Positions 54,892-63,856 of a DNA stretch of 64,000 nt are shown here, one piece after another (position 1 is the first letter of the stretch; each line of letters starts with the position of its first letter). The notes below the pieces were generated by a model. The model was not told where the DNA came from, ran no database searches, and saw nothing but the letters and a program-made list of their open reading frames with translations. Source of the stretch: Serripes groenlandicus (lineage: Eukaryota > Mollusca > Bivalvia > Cardiida > Cardiidae); NCBI GenBank assembly GCA_031761405.1, contig JASEVX010000085.1:620001-684000 (forward strand). The letters are read 5' to 3'. Both the position numbers and the translations under genes were made by a program.

Positions 54892-55549
54892 TAACGCATG
54901 AGGTAGATATGTACGAGTTGCTAGAACCTGTGAATCGTCTCAAAAGGGGTAAAGATGTAGGACCCAACAATGTTTGAGCGGAACATATTATTTACGGAGG
55001 AGATGTACTGCACAAATACTTACGTAGTTTGTTTTGCTTGATGATATACGAATCTTATGTTCCATCTCGGTGCAAAGAAGGATACATCATTCCCCTACAT
55101 AAGGACGGCAAACCAATCTCTGAACTAAAGAGCTATCGTCCAATTACTCTTCTCTTCATCATTTATACTCTTTGAGCGGATACTTCACGAACGCGTTACC
55201 AAATGGTGTTATTTCGACAGAACAGACCTTCACAACAAGCAACATCAAGCCTATCAGAAAATGTTAGGTCCGATAACTTCAATCTACATGAAGCAACTCT
55301 CAACTTTAATGAATTGAACGCTTCATTGTATGCCGCCTTTTTAGATACCACCGGTGCTGTCGATAACGTCCGCCACAGTGCACTATTTCTCAAATGAATG
55401 AACTCGGTATACGGGGTAAATTTCTCAGACTACAAAGGTTTTAATGACTACAAATACAGTCATATTAAAACCTCACTGCACGTGTAATGCTAAACGCTAC
55501 CTGTTCGAACTCAATCAATATACTGCAAAGTGTAAGACAAGGTGGAGTT
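54892..55549 (+). pseudogene. Retrotransposon reverse transcriptase, fingers to motif B
   Basis: Ordered RT blocks of the same copy are visible. LKRGKDVGPNNV lies near 54938-54974, followed by an in-frame stop. Then come IIPLHKDGKP and SYRPITLL at about 55087-55155 (motifs 0/1), and FLDTTGAVDNVRH from 55338 (motif A, with the first catalytic Asp at 55344-55346). SVRQGGVM at about 55529-55552 is motif B. Frames change between blocks and several stops interrupt them, so no functional enzyme can be made. The piece ends in the left duplicate of the next SINE. Confidence 0.85.
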
Positions 55550-55562
55550 ATGTACTGTTTAT

Positions 55563-55787
55563 TTATTTATTTATTGGGGTTTTACGCCGCTTTCAACATT
55601 ATTTCAGTTATATCACGGCGATAGTTCACTTATTCATGATCTCTGGGTAAACAAACCAGTTCTAGGCTAGAAAATGTGCCTTGCCCAAGGACACTCCACC
55701 ATGACCGAGGTGCCGCGACTGGGGATCGAACCCGGGACACCCGTTTTCGAAATCCCCGACGCTAACCACTTGACCACAGCTAATTCC
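55563..55787 (-). mobile_element. Second complete tRNA-derived SINE inserted in the retrotransposon
   Basis: The minus strand carries a tRNA-like head with box A-type TGGTCAAGTGG and a canonical box B GGGTTCGATCCCC (plus-strand 55721-55733). A GTGTCCTTGGGCAAGGCAC block (55676-55694) follows, resembling a core found in several animal SINE families. It ends with the same GTGATATAACTGAAA...GGCGTAAAACCCC 3' body as the first SINE and an (AATA)n tail. The flanking target duplication ATGTACTGTTTAT is perfect over 13 bp (55550-55562 and 55788-55800). The insertion lies directly after RT motif B of the host element. Confidence 0.9.
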
Positions 55788-55800
55788 ATGTACTGTTTAT

Positions 55801-56149
55801 AAACGACTTATTAAACAGACTTAAACAACCTACGGTTTAACTGTTGGCACAACAAATTGTGGTAATCCGAGACTAGCAGACGCTCTTGTGCTTCCTTGTC
55901 CAAACTTGACAAGCCTCGAGCACCAATTAACTATTGAAAATGAATATGCAAATGACTGGGGATATAGTTTCAATACAGACAAGTGTAAATTTATCATATT
56001 CGGTAAAGACCATAGTAAAACTAGAATTGTTTTGACAAAAACATATGTCTCCCCCTCAAATATCTGTCAAAATCTCTCAAAACATTCCAACCTATAAAGC
56101 AGACAAACAAAAATTTGACCAAGTTGGACAGTACTCAATTTTTAATTAC
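55801..56149 (+). pseudogene. Retrotransposon reverse transcriptase, motif C and D region, inactive
   Basis: After the SINE the RT continues with LFINDLLNRLKQ (about 55796-55831). Near 55875-55940 comes the motif C region, reading LADALVLPCPNLTSL, where active enzymes have Y/F-A-D-D. The second catalytic aspartate is alanine, so the polymerase centre is dead. An NDWGYSFNTDKCKFIIFGK segment follows (motif D-type W...N..K). The reading breaks at 56097 and the piece stops at a TAATTAC (56143-56149), which recurs at 61454-61460, where the remainder of the element resumes. Confidence 0.82.
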
Positions 56150-58430
56150 TAATGTTTTGTCTTGACCTGGTACAAAGTGGACATGATTTCAAATGGTTTA
56201 CAGAAACACATATTTTTACTGCAGCTGTAACATTCAAGACTGAAGTATTCTTCAAAACAGTTAACAACTGTTGCTAAACATAAGCAAGCCGTCTTGGAGA
56301 TATTGAGTGGACAGGAAATAAAGCCTAAAACCTTTGGTCGAGACGCGGGTTCTGCACGTCGCCTTGTTGAGGTGAACATGTGACCCAAGTTTCATGAAAA
56401 TTCTTTAAGCTGTTTTGGAGATATGGAGCGGCACAAAATAAAGCCTCAAACCTTTGACCTTCAAGCGTGACCTTGACCTTGACCTAGTATGTTCGAGACG
56501 CGGGTTCTGCACGTCGCCTTGATGAGGTGACCATGTGACCAAATTTTCATGAAAATCCTTCAAGCCGTCTTGGAGATATTGACTGGACACGAAATAAAGC
56601 CTAAAACCTTTGACCTTCAAGCGTGACCTTGACCTTTAACCGGTATGGTGGAGACGCGGGTTCTGCACGTCGCCTTGATGAGGTGAACATCTGACCCAAG
56701 TTTCATGAAAATACTTCAAACCGTCTTGGAGATATGGAGTTGACACAAAATAAAGCCTCAAACCTTTGACCTTCAAACGTGACCTTGACCTTGACCCGGT
56801 ATGGTCGAGACGCGGGTTATGCACGTCGCCTTGATGAGGTGAACATGTGACCCAAGTTTCATGAAAATTCTTTAAGCTGTTTTGGAGATATGGAGCGGCA
56901 CAAAATAAAGCCTCAAACCTTTGACCTTCAAGCGTGACCTTGACCTTGACCCAGTATGTTCGAGACGCGGGTTCTGCACGTCGCCTTGATGAGGTGAACA
57001 TGTGACCAAATTTTCATGAAAATCCTTCAAGCCGTCTTGGAGATATTGACTGGACACGAAATAAAGCCTAAAACCTTTTACCTTCAAGCGTGACCTTGAC
57101 CTTTAACCGGTATGGTGGAGACGCGGGTTCTGCACGTCGCCTTGATAAGGTGAACATGTGACCCAAGTTTCATGAAAATCCTTTAAGGAGATATGGAGCG
57201 GACACAAAATAAAGCCTCAAACATTTGACCTTCAAGCGTGACCTTGACCCAGTATGGTCGAGACGCGGGTTCTGCACGTCGCCTTGACGAGGTGAACATC
57301 TGACCCAAGTTTCATGAAAATCCTTCAAGCCGTCTTGGAGATATTGAGTGGACACGAAATAAAGCCTAAAACCTTTGACCTTCAAGCGTGACCTTGACCT
57401 TGAACCGGTATGGTCGAGACGCGGGTTCTGCACGTCGCCTTGATGAGGTGAACATGTGACCCACGTATCATGAAAATCCTTTAAGGAGATATGGAGTGGA
57501 CACAAAATAAAGCCTCAAACCTTTGACCTTCAAGCGTGACCTTGACCCAGTATGGTCGAGACGCGGGTTCTGCACGTCGCCTTGATGAGGTGAACATCTG
57601 ACCCAAGTTTCATGAAAATACTTCAAACCGTCTTGGAGATATGGAGTTGACACAAAATAAAGCCTCAAACCTTTGACCTTCAAACGTGACCTTGACCTTG
57701 ACCCGGTATGGTCGAGACGCGGGTTATGCACGTCGCCTTGATGAGGTGAACATGTGACCCAAGTTTCATGCAAATCTTTCAAGCCGTCTTGGAGATATGG
57801 AGCGGACACGAAATAAAGCCTCAAACCTTTGACCTTCAAGCGTGACCTTGACCTTGACCCTATATTGTCGAGACACGGGTTCTGCACGTCACCTTGATGA
57901 GGTGAACATGTGACCCAAGTTTCATGAAAATCCTTCAAGCCGTCTGGGAGATATGGAGCGGACACGAAATAAAGCCTCAAACCTTTGACCTTCAAGCGTG
58001 ACCTTGACATTGACCCTATATTGTCGAGACGCGGGTTCTGCACGTCACCTTGATGAGGTGAACATGTGACCCAAGTTTCATGAAAATCCTTCAAGCCGTC
58101 TGGGAGATATGGAGCGGACACGAAATAAAGCCTCAAACCTTTGACCTTCAAGCGTGACCTTGACCTTGACCCTATATTGTCGAGACGCGGGTTCTGCACG
58201 TCGCCTTGATGAGGTGAACATGTGACCCAAGTTTCATGAAAATCCTTCAAGCCGTCTGGGAGATATGGAGCGGACACGAAATAAAGCCTCAAACCTTTGA
58301 CCTTCAAGCGTGACCTTGACCCTATATTGTCGAGACGCGGGTTCTGCACGTCGCCTTGATGAGGTGAACATGTGACCCAAGTTTCATGAAAATCCTTCAA
58401 GCCGTCTGGGAGATATGGATCGGACAAGAT
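56150..58430 (+). repeat. Tandem array of ~14 units of 148-156 bp (element 1 core)
   Basis: The phase marker TCAAGCGTGACCTT (or TCAAACGTGACC) occurs at 56461, 56617, 56772, 56928, 57084, 57232, 57382, 57530, 57680, 57836, 57992, 58148 and 58304. The spacings are mostly 156, with 155, 150 and 148. Each unit contains GAGACGCGGGTTCTGCACGTC, GAGGTGAACATGTGACCCAAG and a run of TGACCT hexamers (TTTGACCT...GTGACCTTGACCTTGACC). The 6-bp steps in length come from gain or loss of one TGACCT hexamer, the 8-bp steps from loss of the GCCGTCTT stretch. The first unit is degenerate, and homogeneity increases to the right. Confidence 0.93.
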
Positions 58431-58569
58431 TTTGGGGACGAACAGACGAACAGACAGACAGACAGACAGACAGACATCAAGGACAAAAACAATATATCTC
58501 CCCTGTATACAGGGGGAGACATGATTTTGGGGACGAACAGACAGACAGACAGACAGACATCAAGGACAA
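58429..58569 (+). repeat. Duplicated terminal segment of element 1 with GACA microsatellite and palindrome
   Basis: GATTTTGGGGACGAACAGAC, a (GACA)n run, ATCAAGGACAA and the palindrome at 58497-58519 make up one terminal segment. A second copy starts at 58523, but is cut after CAAGGACAA at 58569, where element 2 begins. The missing remainder of the second copy (AAACAATATATC and the palindrome) is found at 61419-61453, beyond element 2. The palindrome arms differ by one C and centre on GTATAC. Confidence 0.88.
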
Positions 58570-58611
58570 CTAGAAATACTGTGAGCAAAGCTCACTGAAG
58601 AATACCCCCCG

Positions 58612-60170
58612 CTCCCCTTGGAAGAGTCCGAGGCGTGTGATCTTCCTTCATGCATATCTACATATGATGTGTAACCTTCATGTAAAGTTTGAACCAAATC
58701 CATTGAGCCGTTTAGGAGGAGTAGTGCTTACAAGAAATGTGGAGGTATGTGCACAGGAGTCCCTCGCAGATAACCTCTAAGTTAAATTATCTCCCCTTGG
58801 AAGAGTCCGAGGCGTGTGATCTTCCTTCATGCATATCTACATATGATGTGTAACCTTCATGTAAAGTTTGAACCAAATCCATTGAGCCGTTTAGGAGGAG
58901 TAGTGCTTACAAGAAATGTGGAGGTATGTGCACAGGAGTCCCTCGCAGATAACCTCTAAGTTGAATTATCTCCCCTTGGAAGAGTCCGAGGCGTATGATC
59001 TTCCTTCATGCATATCTACATATGATGTGTAACCTTCATGTAAAATTTGAACCAAATCCATTGAGCCGTTTAGGAGGAGTAGTGCTTACAAGAAATGTGG
59101 AGGTATGTGCACAGGAGTCCCTCGCAGATAACCTCTAAGTTAAATTATCTCCCCTTGGAAGAGTCCGAGGCGTGTGATCTTCCTTCATGCATATCTACAT
59201 ATGATGTGTAACCTTCATGTAAAGTTTGAACCAAATCCATTGAGCCGTTTAGGAGGAGTAGTGCTTACAAGAAATGTGGAGGTATGTGCACAGGAGTCCC
59301 TCGCAGATAACCTCTAAGTTAAATTATCTCCCCTTGGAAGAGTCCGAGGCGTGTGATCTTCCTTCATGCATATCTACATATGATGTGTAACCTTCATGTA
59401 AAGTTTGAACCAAATCCATTGAGCCGTTTAGGAGGAGTAGTGCTTACAAGAAATGTGGAGGTATGTGCACAGGAGTCCCTCGCAGATAACCTCTAAGTTG
59501 AATTATCTCCCCTTGGAAGAGTCTGAGGCGTATGATCTTCCTTCATGCATATCTACATATGATGTGTAACCTTCATGTAAAATTTGAACCAAATCCATTG
59601 AGCCGTTTAGGAGGAGTAGTGCTTACAAGAAATGTGGAGGTATGTGCACAGGAGTCCCTCGCAGATAACCTCTAAGTTAAATTATCTCCCCTTGGAAGAG
59701 TCCGAGGCGTGTGATCTTCCTTCATGCATATCTACATATGATGTGTAACCTTCATGTAAAGTTTGAACCAAATCCATTGAGCCGTTTAGGAGGAGTAGTG
59801 CTTACAAGAAATGTGGAGGTATGTGCACAGGAGTCCCTCGCAGATAACCTCTAAGTTGAATTATCTCCCCTTGGAAGAGTCCGAGGCGTATGATCTTCCT
59901 TCATGCATATCTACATATGATGTGTAACCTTCATGTAAAATTTGAACCAAATCCATTGAGCCGTTTAGGAGGAGTAGTGCTTACAAGAAATGTGGAGGTA
60001 TGTGCACAGGAGTCCCTCGCAGATAACCTCTAAGTTAAATTATCTCCCCTTGGAAGAGTCCGAGGCGTGTGATCTTCCTTCATGCATATCTACATATGAT
60101 GTGTAACCTTCATGTAAAGTTTGAACCAAATCCATTGAGCCGTTTAGGAGGAGTAGTGCTTACAAGAAAT
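58612..60170 (+). repeat. 179-bp tandem units, first array of element 2
   Basis: CCCCTTGGAAGAG starts at 58614, 58793, 58972, 59151, 59330, 59509, 59688, 59867 and 60046, an exact 179-bp period with few substitutions. Alternate units share GAGTCCGAGGCGTATG with TGTAAAATTTG, or GCGTGTG with TGTAAAGTTTG, which suggests duplication of multi-unit blocks. Each unit includes CATTGAGCCGTTTAGGAGG and TATGTGCACAGGAGTCCCTC. The last unit runs into the microsatellite instead of completing. Confidence 0.95.
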
Positions 60171-60268
60171 GTGGACATACGGACAGACAGACAGACAGAC
60201 AGACGGACAGACGGACAGAGAGGGTGATTCCTATATACCCCCCCAAACTTTGTTTGCCGGGGGGTATA
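60171..60268 (+). repeat. Internal GACA/GACG microsatellite and hairpin end of element 2
   Basis: CATACGGACAGACAGAC and further GACA/GACG repeats lead into GTGATTCCTATA. A hairpin with arms TATACCCCCC (60234-60243) and GGGGGGTATA (60259-60268) around CAAACTTTGTTTGCC follows. It is a nearly exact duplicate of the element's right end at 61295-61418. Confidence 0.92.
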
Positions 60269-61294
60269 ATTATCTGCCCTTGGAAGAATCCGAGGTGTAT
60301 GATCTTCCTTCATGCATATCTACATATGATGTGTAACCTTCATGTAAAGTTTGAACCAAATCCATTGAGACGTTTAGGAGGAGTAGTGCTTACAAGAAAT
60401 GTGGAGGTATGTGCACAGGAGTCCCTCGCAGGTAACCTCTAAGTTGAATTATCTGCCCTTGGAAGAATCCGAGGCATATGATCTTCCTTTATGCATATCT
60501 ACATATGATGTGTAACCTTCATGTAAAGTTTGACCCAAATCCATTGAGCCGTTTAGGAGGAGTAGTGCTTACAAGAAATGTGGAGGTATGTGCACAGGAG
60601 TCCCTCGCAGGTAACCTCTAAGTTGAATTATCTGCCCTTGGAAGAATCCGAGGCATATGATCTTCCTTCATGCATATCTACATATGATGTGTAACCTTCA
60701 TGTAAAGTTTGAACCAAATCCATTGAGCCGTTTAGGAGGAGTAGTGCTTACAAGAAATGTGGAGGTATGTGCACAGGAGTCCCTCGCAGATAACCTCTAA
60801 GTTAAATTATCTCCCCTTGGAAGAGTCCGAGGCGTGTGATCTTCCTTCATGCATATCTACATATGATGATGTGTAACCTTCATGTAAAGTTTGAACCAAA
60901 TCCATTGAGCCGTTTAGGAGTAGTGCTTACAAGAAATGTGGAGGTATGTGCACAGGAGTCCCTCGCAGATAACCTCTAAGTTAAATTATCTCCCCTTGGA
61001 AGAGTCCGAGGCGTGTGATCTTCCTTCATGCATATCTACATATGATGTGTAACCTTCATGTAAAGTTTGAACCAAATCCATTGAGCCGTTTAGGAGGAGT
61101 AGTGCTTACAAGAAATGTGGAGGTATGTGCACAGGAGTCCCTCGCAGATAACCTCTAAGTTAAATTATCTCCCCTTGGAAGAGTCCGAGGCGTGTGATCT
61201 TCCTTCATGCATATCTACATATGATGTGTAACCTTCATGTAAAGTTTGAACCAAATCCATTGAGCCGTTTAGGAGGAGTAGTGCTTACAAGAAA
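60269..61294 (+). repeat. 179-bp tandem units, second array of element 2
   Basis: Six more units follow the internal end without a left terminus. The first three read CTGCCCTTGGAAGAATCCGAGG, a subtype not present in the first array. The later ones return to the CTCCCCTTGGAAGAGTCC subtype. One unit has a 3-bp ATG duplication and a 3-bp loss near 60868-60920. The array ends, like the first, at GAAATGTGGACATACGG. Confidence 0.93.
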
Positions 61295-61453
61295 TGTGGA
61301 CATACGGACAGACAGACAGACAGACGGACAGACGGACAGACGGACAGACGGACAGACGGACGGACAGACAGGGTGATTCCTATATACCCCCCCAAACTTT
61401 GTTTGCCGGGGGGTATAAAAACAATATATCTCCCCTGTATACAGGGGGAGACA

Positions 61454-61970
61454 TAATTACGTCGGTTAGATTAGGAATCTCTACCAAAGCTAAAGGAAAA
61501 AAAGTGAACCATGTTGGTATAATATTAAAGTAACAATTAACTCACTCGCATACTATTAGAAACCGCGTCAGGAAAGGACGGGCCTCTGTTTTCTTTACTA
61601 GAATTAAACAACCTTGGAAATGTCAACCCTATTACAATAGGTTCTCTGACGAAAACAATACAGATGTCGTCTGCACTGTACGAATGTGAACTATGGCATT
61701 CTTCGTCTTCTACAGATAACCAGAACGTTGAAAAACTTTGGAAATGTTGTGCCAAAGAATCAAAGCACTTGACCTCTAGAACACGTACACATATGGTTTT
61801 AAGTGTGCTAGGTTGGTACAGCATACAATGTGAAGTTGACAAACGCAAACTAGCTTCCCTTCAATGACTGTGTACAATGCGTACAATGCGTACGACCTGT
61901 CTCACTAAGCAGACTTTTATGTCGAACATACTTGCCCGTCATTTAATACCTGATATATCATATCTAACCC
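61454..61970 (+). pseudogene. Retrotransposon RT C-terminal region, resumed after the composite insertion
   Basis: Beyond the second TAATTAC the plus strand encodes SVRLGISTKAKGKKVNHVGI up to 61530. After frame changes it gives GNVNPITIGSL, SSALYECELWHSSSSTDN, KESKHLTSRTRTHMVLSVLG and CEVDKRKLASLQ, ending near 61866. Order and spacing match the thumb and C-terminal region of CR1/Jockey-like RTs, where an 'ALYGCE.W' block and an 'R.....LG......E.DKRKL' block follow the palm. Degenerate coding similarity continues to about 61970. It is best read as the missing 3' part of the element broken at 56149. Frameshifts and stops make it non-functional. Confidence 0.75.
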
Positions 61971-62331
61971 TCTAGTTCTATATACTAGAAATTCTCCGCG
62001 TACCCCTTACTGTATAGTCAATAACCCATAATGCACTGCGCATACGACCGCAAGGGAAGTCAACCACTTTTCAATTTCTAGGCTTCAAGAATCAAGTAAA
62101 AATTATCGCTATCGATTTATTACTGTATTCTCGTTGTTTTAAATGCTTTTTGCTTTCGCTCGTTTATTTATTGTTCATCCGCATACTTGTGAATTCATTT
62201 GTTATTTGTTTACAGGTTTATTGCTGGTTTTGGTGGTTTTATCGTCCTTTTCTTTGCGCAATCGCCGATGTAATTTCCGACTTTGTATTTAGTTTTCATT
62301 GTTAAAGCATGATAACGATGCCAAAGTCTAA
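61971..62331. other. Probable retrotransposon 3' flank or untranslated end, AT-rich
   Basis: The stretch after the recognisable coding relic is AT-rich and single-copy, with no motif I can name and no clear poly(A) or microsatellite tail to mark the element's end. It stops where element 3 begins at CTAGATATA (62332). Confidence 0.4.
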
Positions 62332-62905
62332 CTAGATATATCACTGAAGGTGATAAATACTCCCAAAACAGCACCTTGACTCAAAATATGGCTTCCGACT
62401 GACCAACAAAAGGGCCATAACTCTGTAAAGTAACATGCAACTGTAAAATCTTTATGATATGCACATCTCTTGGTATAGAAGCTTCATGTAAAATGTTATT
62501 GAATTCCACCCAGTGGTTTGTAAGCAATAGGCCGGACAAACTATGACCAACAACTTAATAAGTAAAAGGGCCATAACTCTGTAAAGTAACATGCAACTGT
62601 AAAATCTTTATGATATGCACATCTCCTCTTGGTATAGAAGCTTCATGTAAAATTTTATTGAATTCCACCCAGTGGTTTGTAAGAAATAGGCCGGACAAAA
62701 TATGACCAACAATTTAATAAGTAAAAGGGCCATAACTCTGTAAAATATCATGCAATTGTAACCCTCTCTTGGTATAGAAGCTTCATGTAAAATGTTATTG
62801 AATTCCACCCAGTGGTTTGTAAGAAATAGGCCGGACAAAATATGGCTTCCGACCGACCGACAGACTGCCCGACACAGTGACTCCTATAAACACTTTTGTC
62901 ATGAG
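62332..62905 (+). mobile_element. Tandem-repeat element 3 (short, three units)
   Basis: The left end CTAGATATA is followed by a hairpin with arms TATCAC (62339-62344) and GTGATA (62350-62355), then AATACTCCC. Three units follow, marked by AGGGCCATAACTCTGTAA at 62411, 62577 and 62726 (spacings 166 and 149). Each contains TTGGTATAGAAGCTTCATG and GAATTCCACCCAGTGG. The array ends in GGCTTCCGACCGACCGACAGAC, a short GACC/GACA run, and GTGACTCCTATAAAC. Both ends resemble element 2. The right boundary beyond 62890 is uncertain. Confidence 0.72.
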
Positions 62906-63110
62906 TACCAACAAACTTCCAGGTATGTTGAGCACCCTACTCTCTACAGACAGGAGGACACTTTAAAGTTGAGAAGGCATTCTCCAAGTCTGTCACAAAG
63001 AGACCAACGTGGTTCTGAGTGTCAGCTCTATAGAGAGACCATTGGCAGCTTATATATCCATCCCAATTCGGGATACAGGATCAAATAAGTTGTAAGGGGA
63101 AGGCAGTTGC
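62906..63110. other. Single-copy spacer between elements 3 and 4
   Basis: No repeat unit, hairpin or coding motif that I recognise. An open stretch exists on the plus strand, but its translation shows no family motif. Confidence 0.4.
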
Positions 63111-63714
63111 CCTTGCACATACAGTGAGCTTGGCTCCAGTGGAGACAAATTATAGCAATTTTGACAAATTCAAGGGCCATAATCCAGTCATGCAAGGGCA
63201 CATCTGGCTGGTTTTCAAAAGGAACCAAGCTCTCATCAATATCGAACTATTATCTAAGTTTGGTGAAGATGAGATAGTAAATGGAGCCTCTATTGTGTTC
63301 ACAAGCTGTATTATAGCAATTTTGACAATTTCAAGGGCCATAATCCAGTCATGCAAGGGCACATCTGGCTGGTTTTCGAAATGAACCGAGTTCTCATCAA
63401 TATTTGACTACTTTCTGAGTTTGAAGAAGATTAGTTAGTAAATGGAGCTTCTATAGTGTGTCACAAGCTCAATTATAGCAATTTTGACAATTTCAAGGGC
63501 CATAATCCAGTCTTGCATGTGCGGATCTGGCTGGTTTGCAAAAGGAACCGAGCTCTCATGGATATCTAACTACTGTATCAGTTTGATTGAGATACAATCA
63601 AAACTGAAGACTGTATCGCGTTCACAAGCAATTGTTTACGGAAGGACGGACGGACGCACGCACGGACACCACACCACGGCATAAGCTCTTCTGGCCTTTG
63701 ACCAGTAGAGCTAA
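63111..63714 (+). mobile_element. Tandem-repeat element 4 with ACGG-type microsatellite and terminal hairpin
   Basis: Three units of ~161 bp are marked by GGGCCATAATCCAGTC at 63174, 63335 and 63497. Each contains CATCTGGCTGGTTT and ATTATAGCAATTTTGACAA. The last unit runs into GGACGGACGGACGCACGCAC (63643-63662) and then a hairpin with 11-base arms AGCTCTTCTGG (63684-63694) and CCAGTAGAGCT (63702-63712), one mismatch, loop CCTTTGA. The left limit is uncertain; a small inverted repeat CTCCA-G-TGGAG lies at 63134-63144. The order of parts is the same as in elements 1-3. Confidence 0.75.
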
Positions 63715-63856
63715 AAAAGGAGAAATGGCTTGTTATGAGCATTTTTTCTTTTTGTTTCAACGATTTCAAAAGTCGTCAACTGCTAGAGGCGTCGACGTGT
63801 GTTTACATGTGGAAACCAGGTTTAATCCGAGGTTGAAACCACTCAACAAAAAATAG
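63715..63856. other. Single-copy stretch before the terminal SINE
   Basis: About 140 bp without recognisable repeat or coding motif, ending in an A-rich run (CAACAAAAAATAG) that could be the insertion site of the following SINE. Confidence 0.4.

Larger units (their letters stand above)
58570..61418 (+). mobile_element. Tandem-repeat element 2, nested in element 1
   Basis: The left end reads CTAGAAATACT, followed by the perfect hairpin GTGAGC-AAA-GCTCAC (58581-58595) and AATACCCCCC. The core is an array of 179-bp units. The right end is a GACA/GACG microsatellite, GTGATTCCTATA, and a hairpin whose arms are TATACCCCCC (61383-61392) and GGGGGGTATA (61408-61417). A copy of the right end also lies internally at 60171-60268, so the element is a dimer-like recombinant. 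Removing 58570-61418 makes the element 1 terminal segment continuous, which supports the boundaries to within a few A residues. It has no coding capacity, so it is non-autonomous. Confidence 0.78.
56150..61453 (+). mobile_element. Composite 'pearl-like' tandem-repeat element (element 1) with a nested element 2
   Basis: This block lies between two copies of TAATTAC (56143-56149 and 61454-61460), with retrotransposon coding sequence on both outer sides. It therefore appears to be an insertion, although a 7-bp duplicate is modest evidence. Its own parts are ~150-156-bp tandem units (56150-58430), a GACA-type microsatellite, and a strong near-palindrome at 58497-58519. The terminal palindrome recurs at 61429-61451. 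Element 2 (58570-61418) is inserted in the second copy of the terminal segment. Tandem units, then microsatellite, then hairpin is the layout described for pearl/CvE and MITE-like non-autonomous elements of bivalves, possibly Helentron relatives. Family placement is inference. Confidence 0.6.

Noticed and set aside
56149..58427. Several minus-strand open frames of 60-319 codons
   Set aside because: They are periodic translations of the ~156-bp tandem units, with no initiation context, no domain, and interruption wherever a unit is not a multiple of three.
58386..58598. Open frames over the GACA microsatellite encoding TDRQTDRQ-like peptides
   Set aside because: Low-complexity translation of a microsatellite; the same applies to 60110-60313 and 61194-61533.
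58612..61294. CRISPR-like regular repeats
   Set aside because: Whole 179-bp units are repeated without unique spacers, and the context is clearly eukaryotic.
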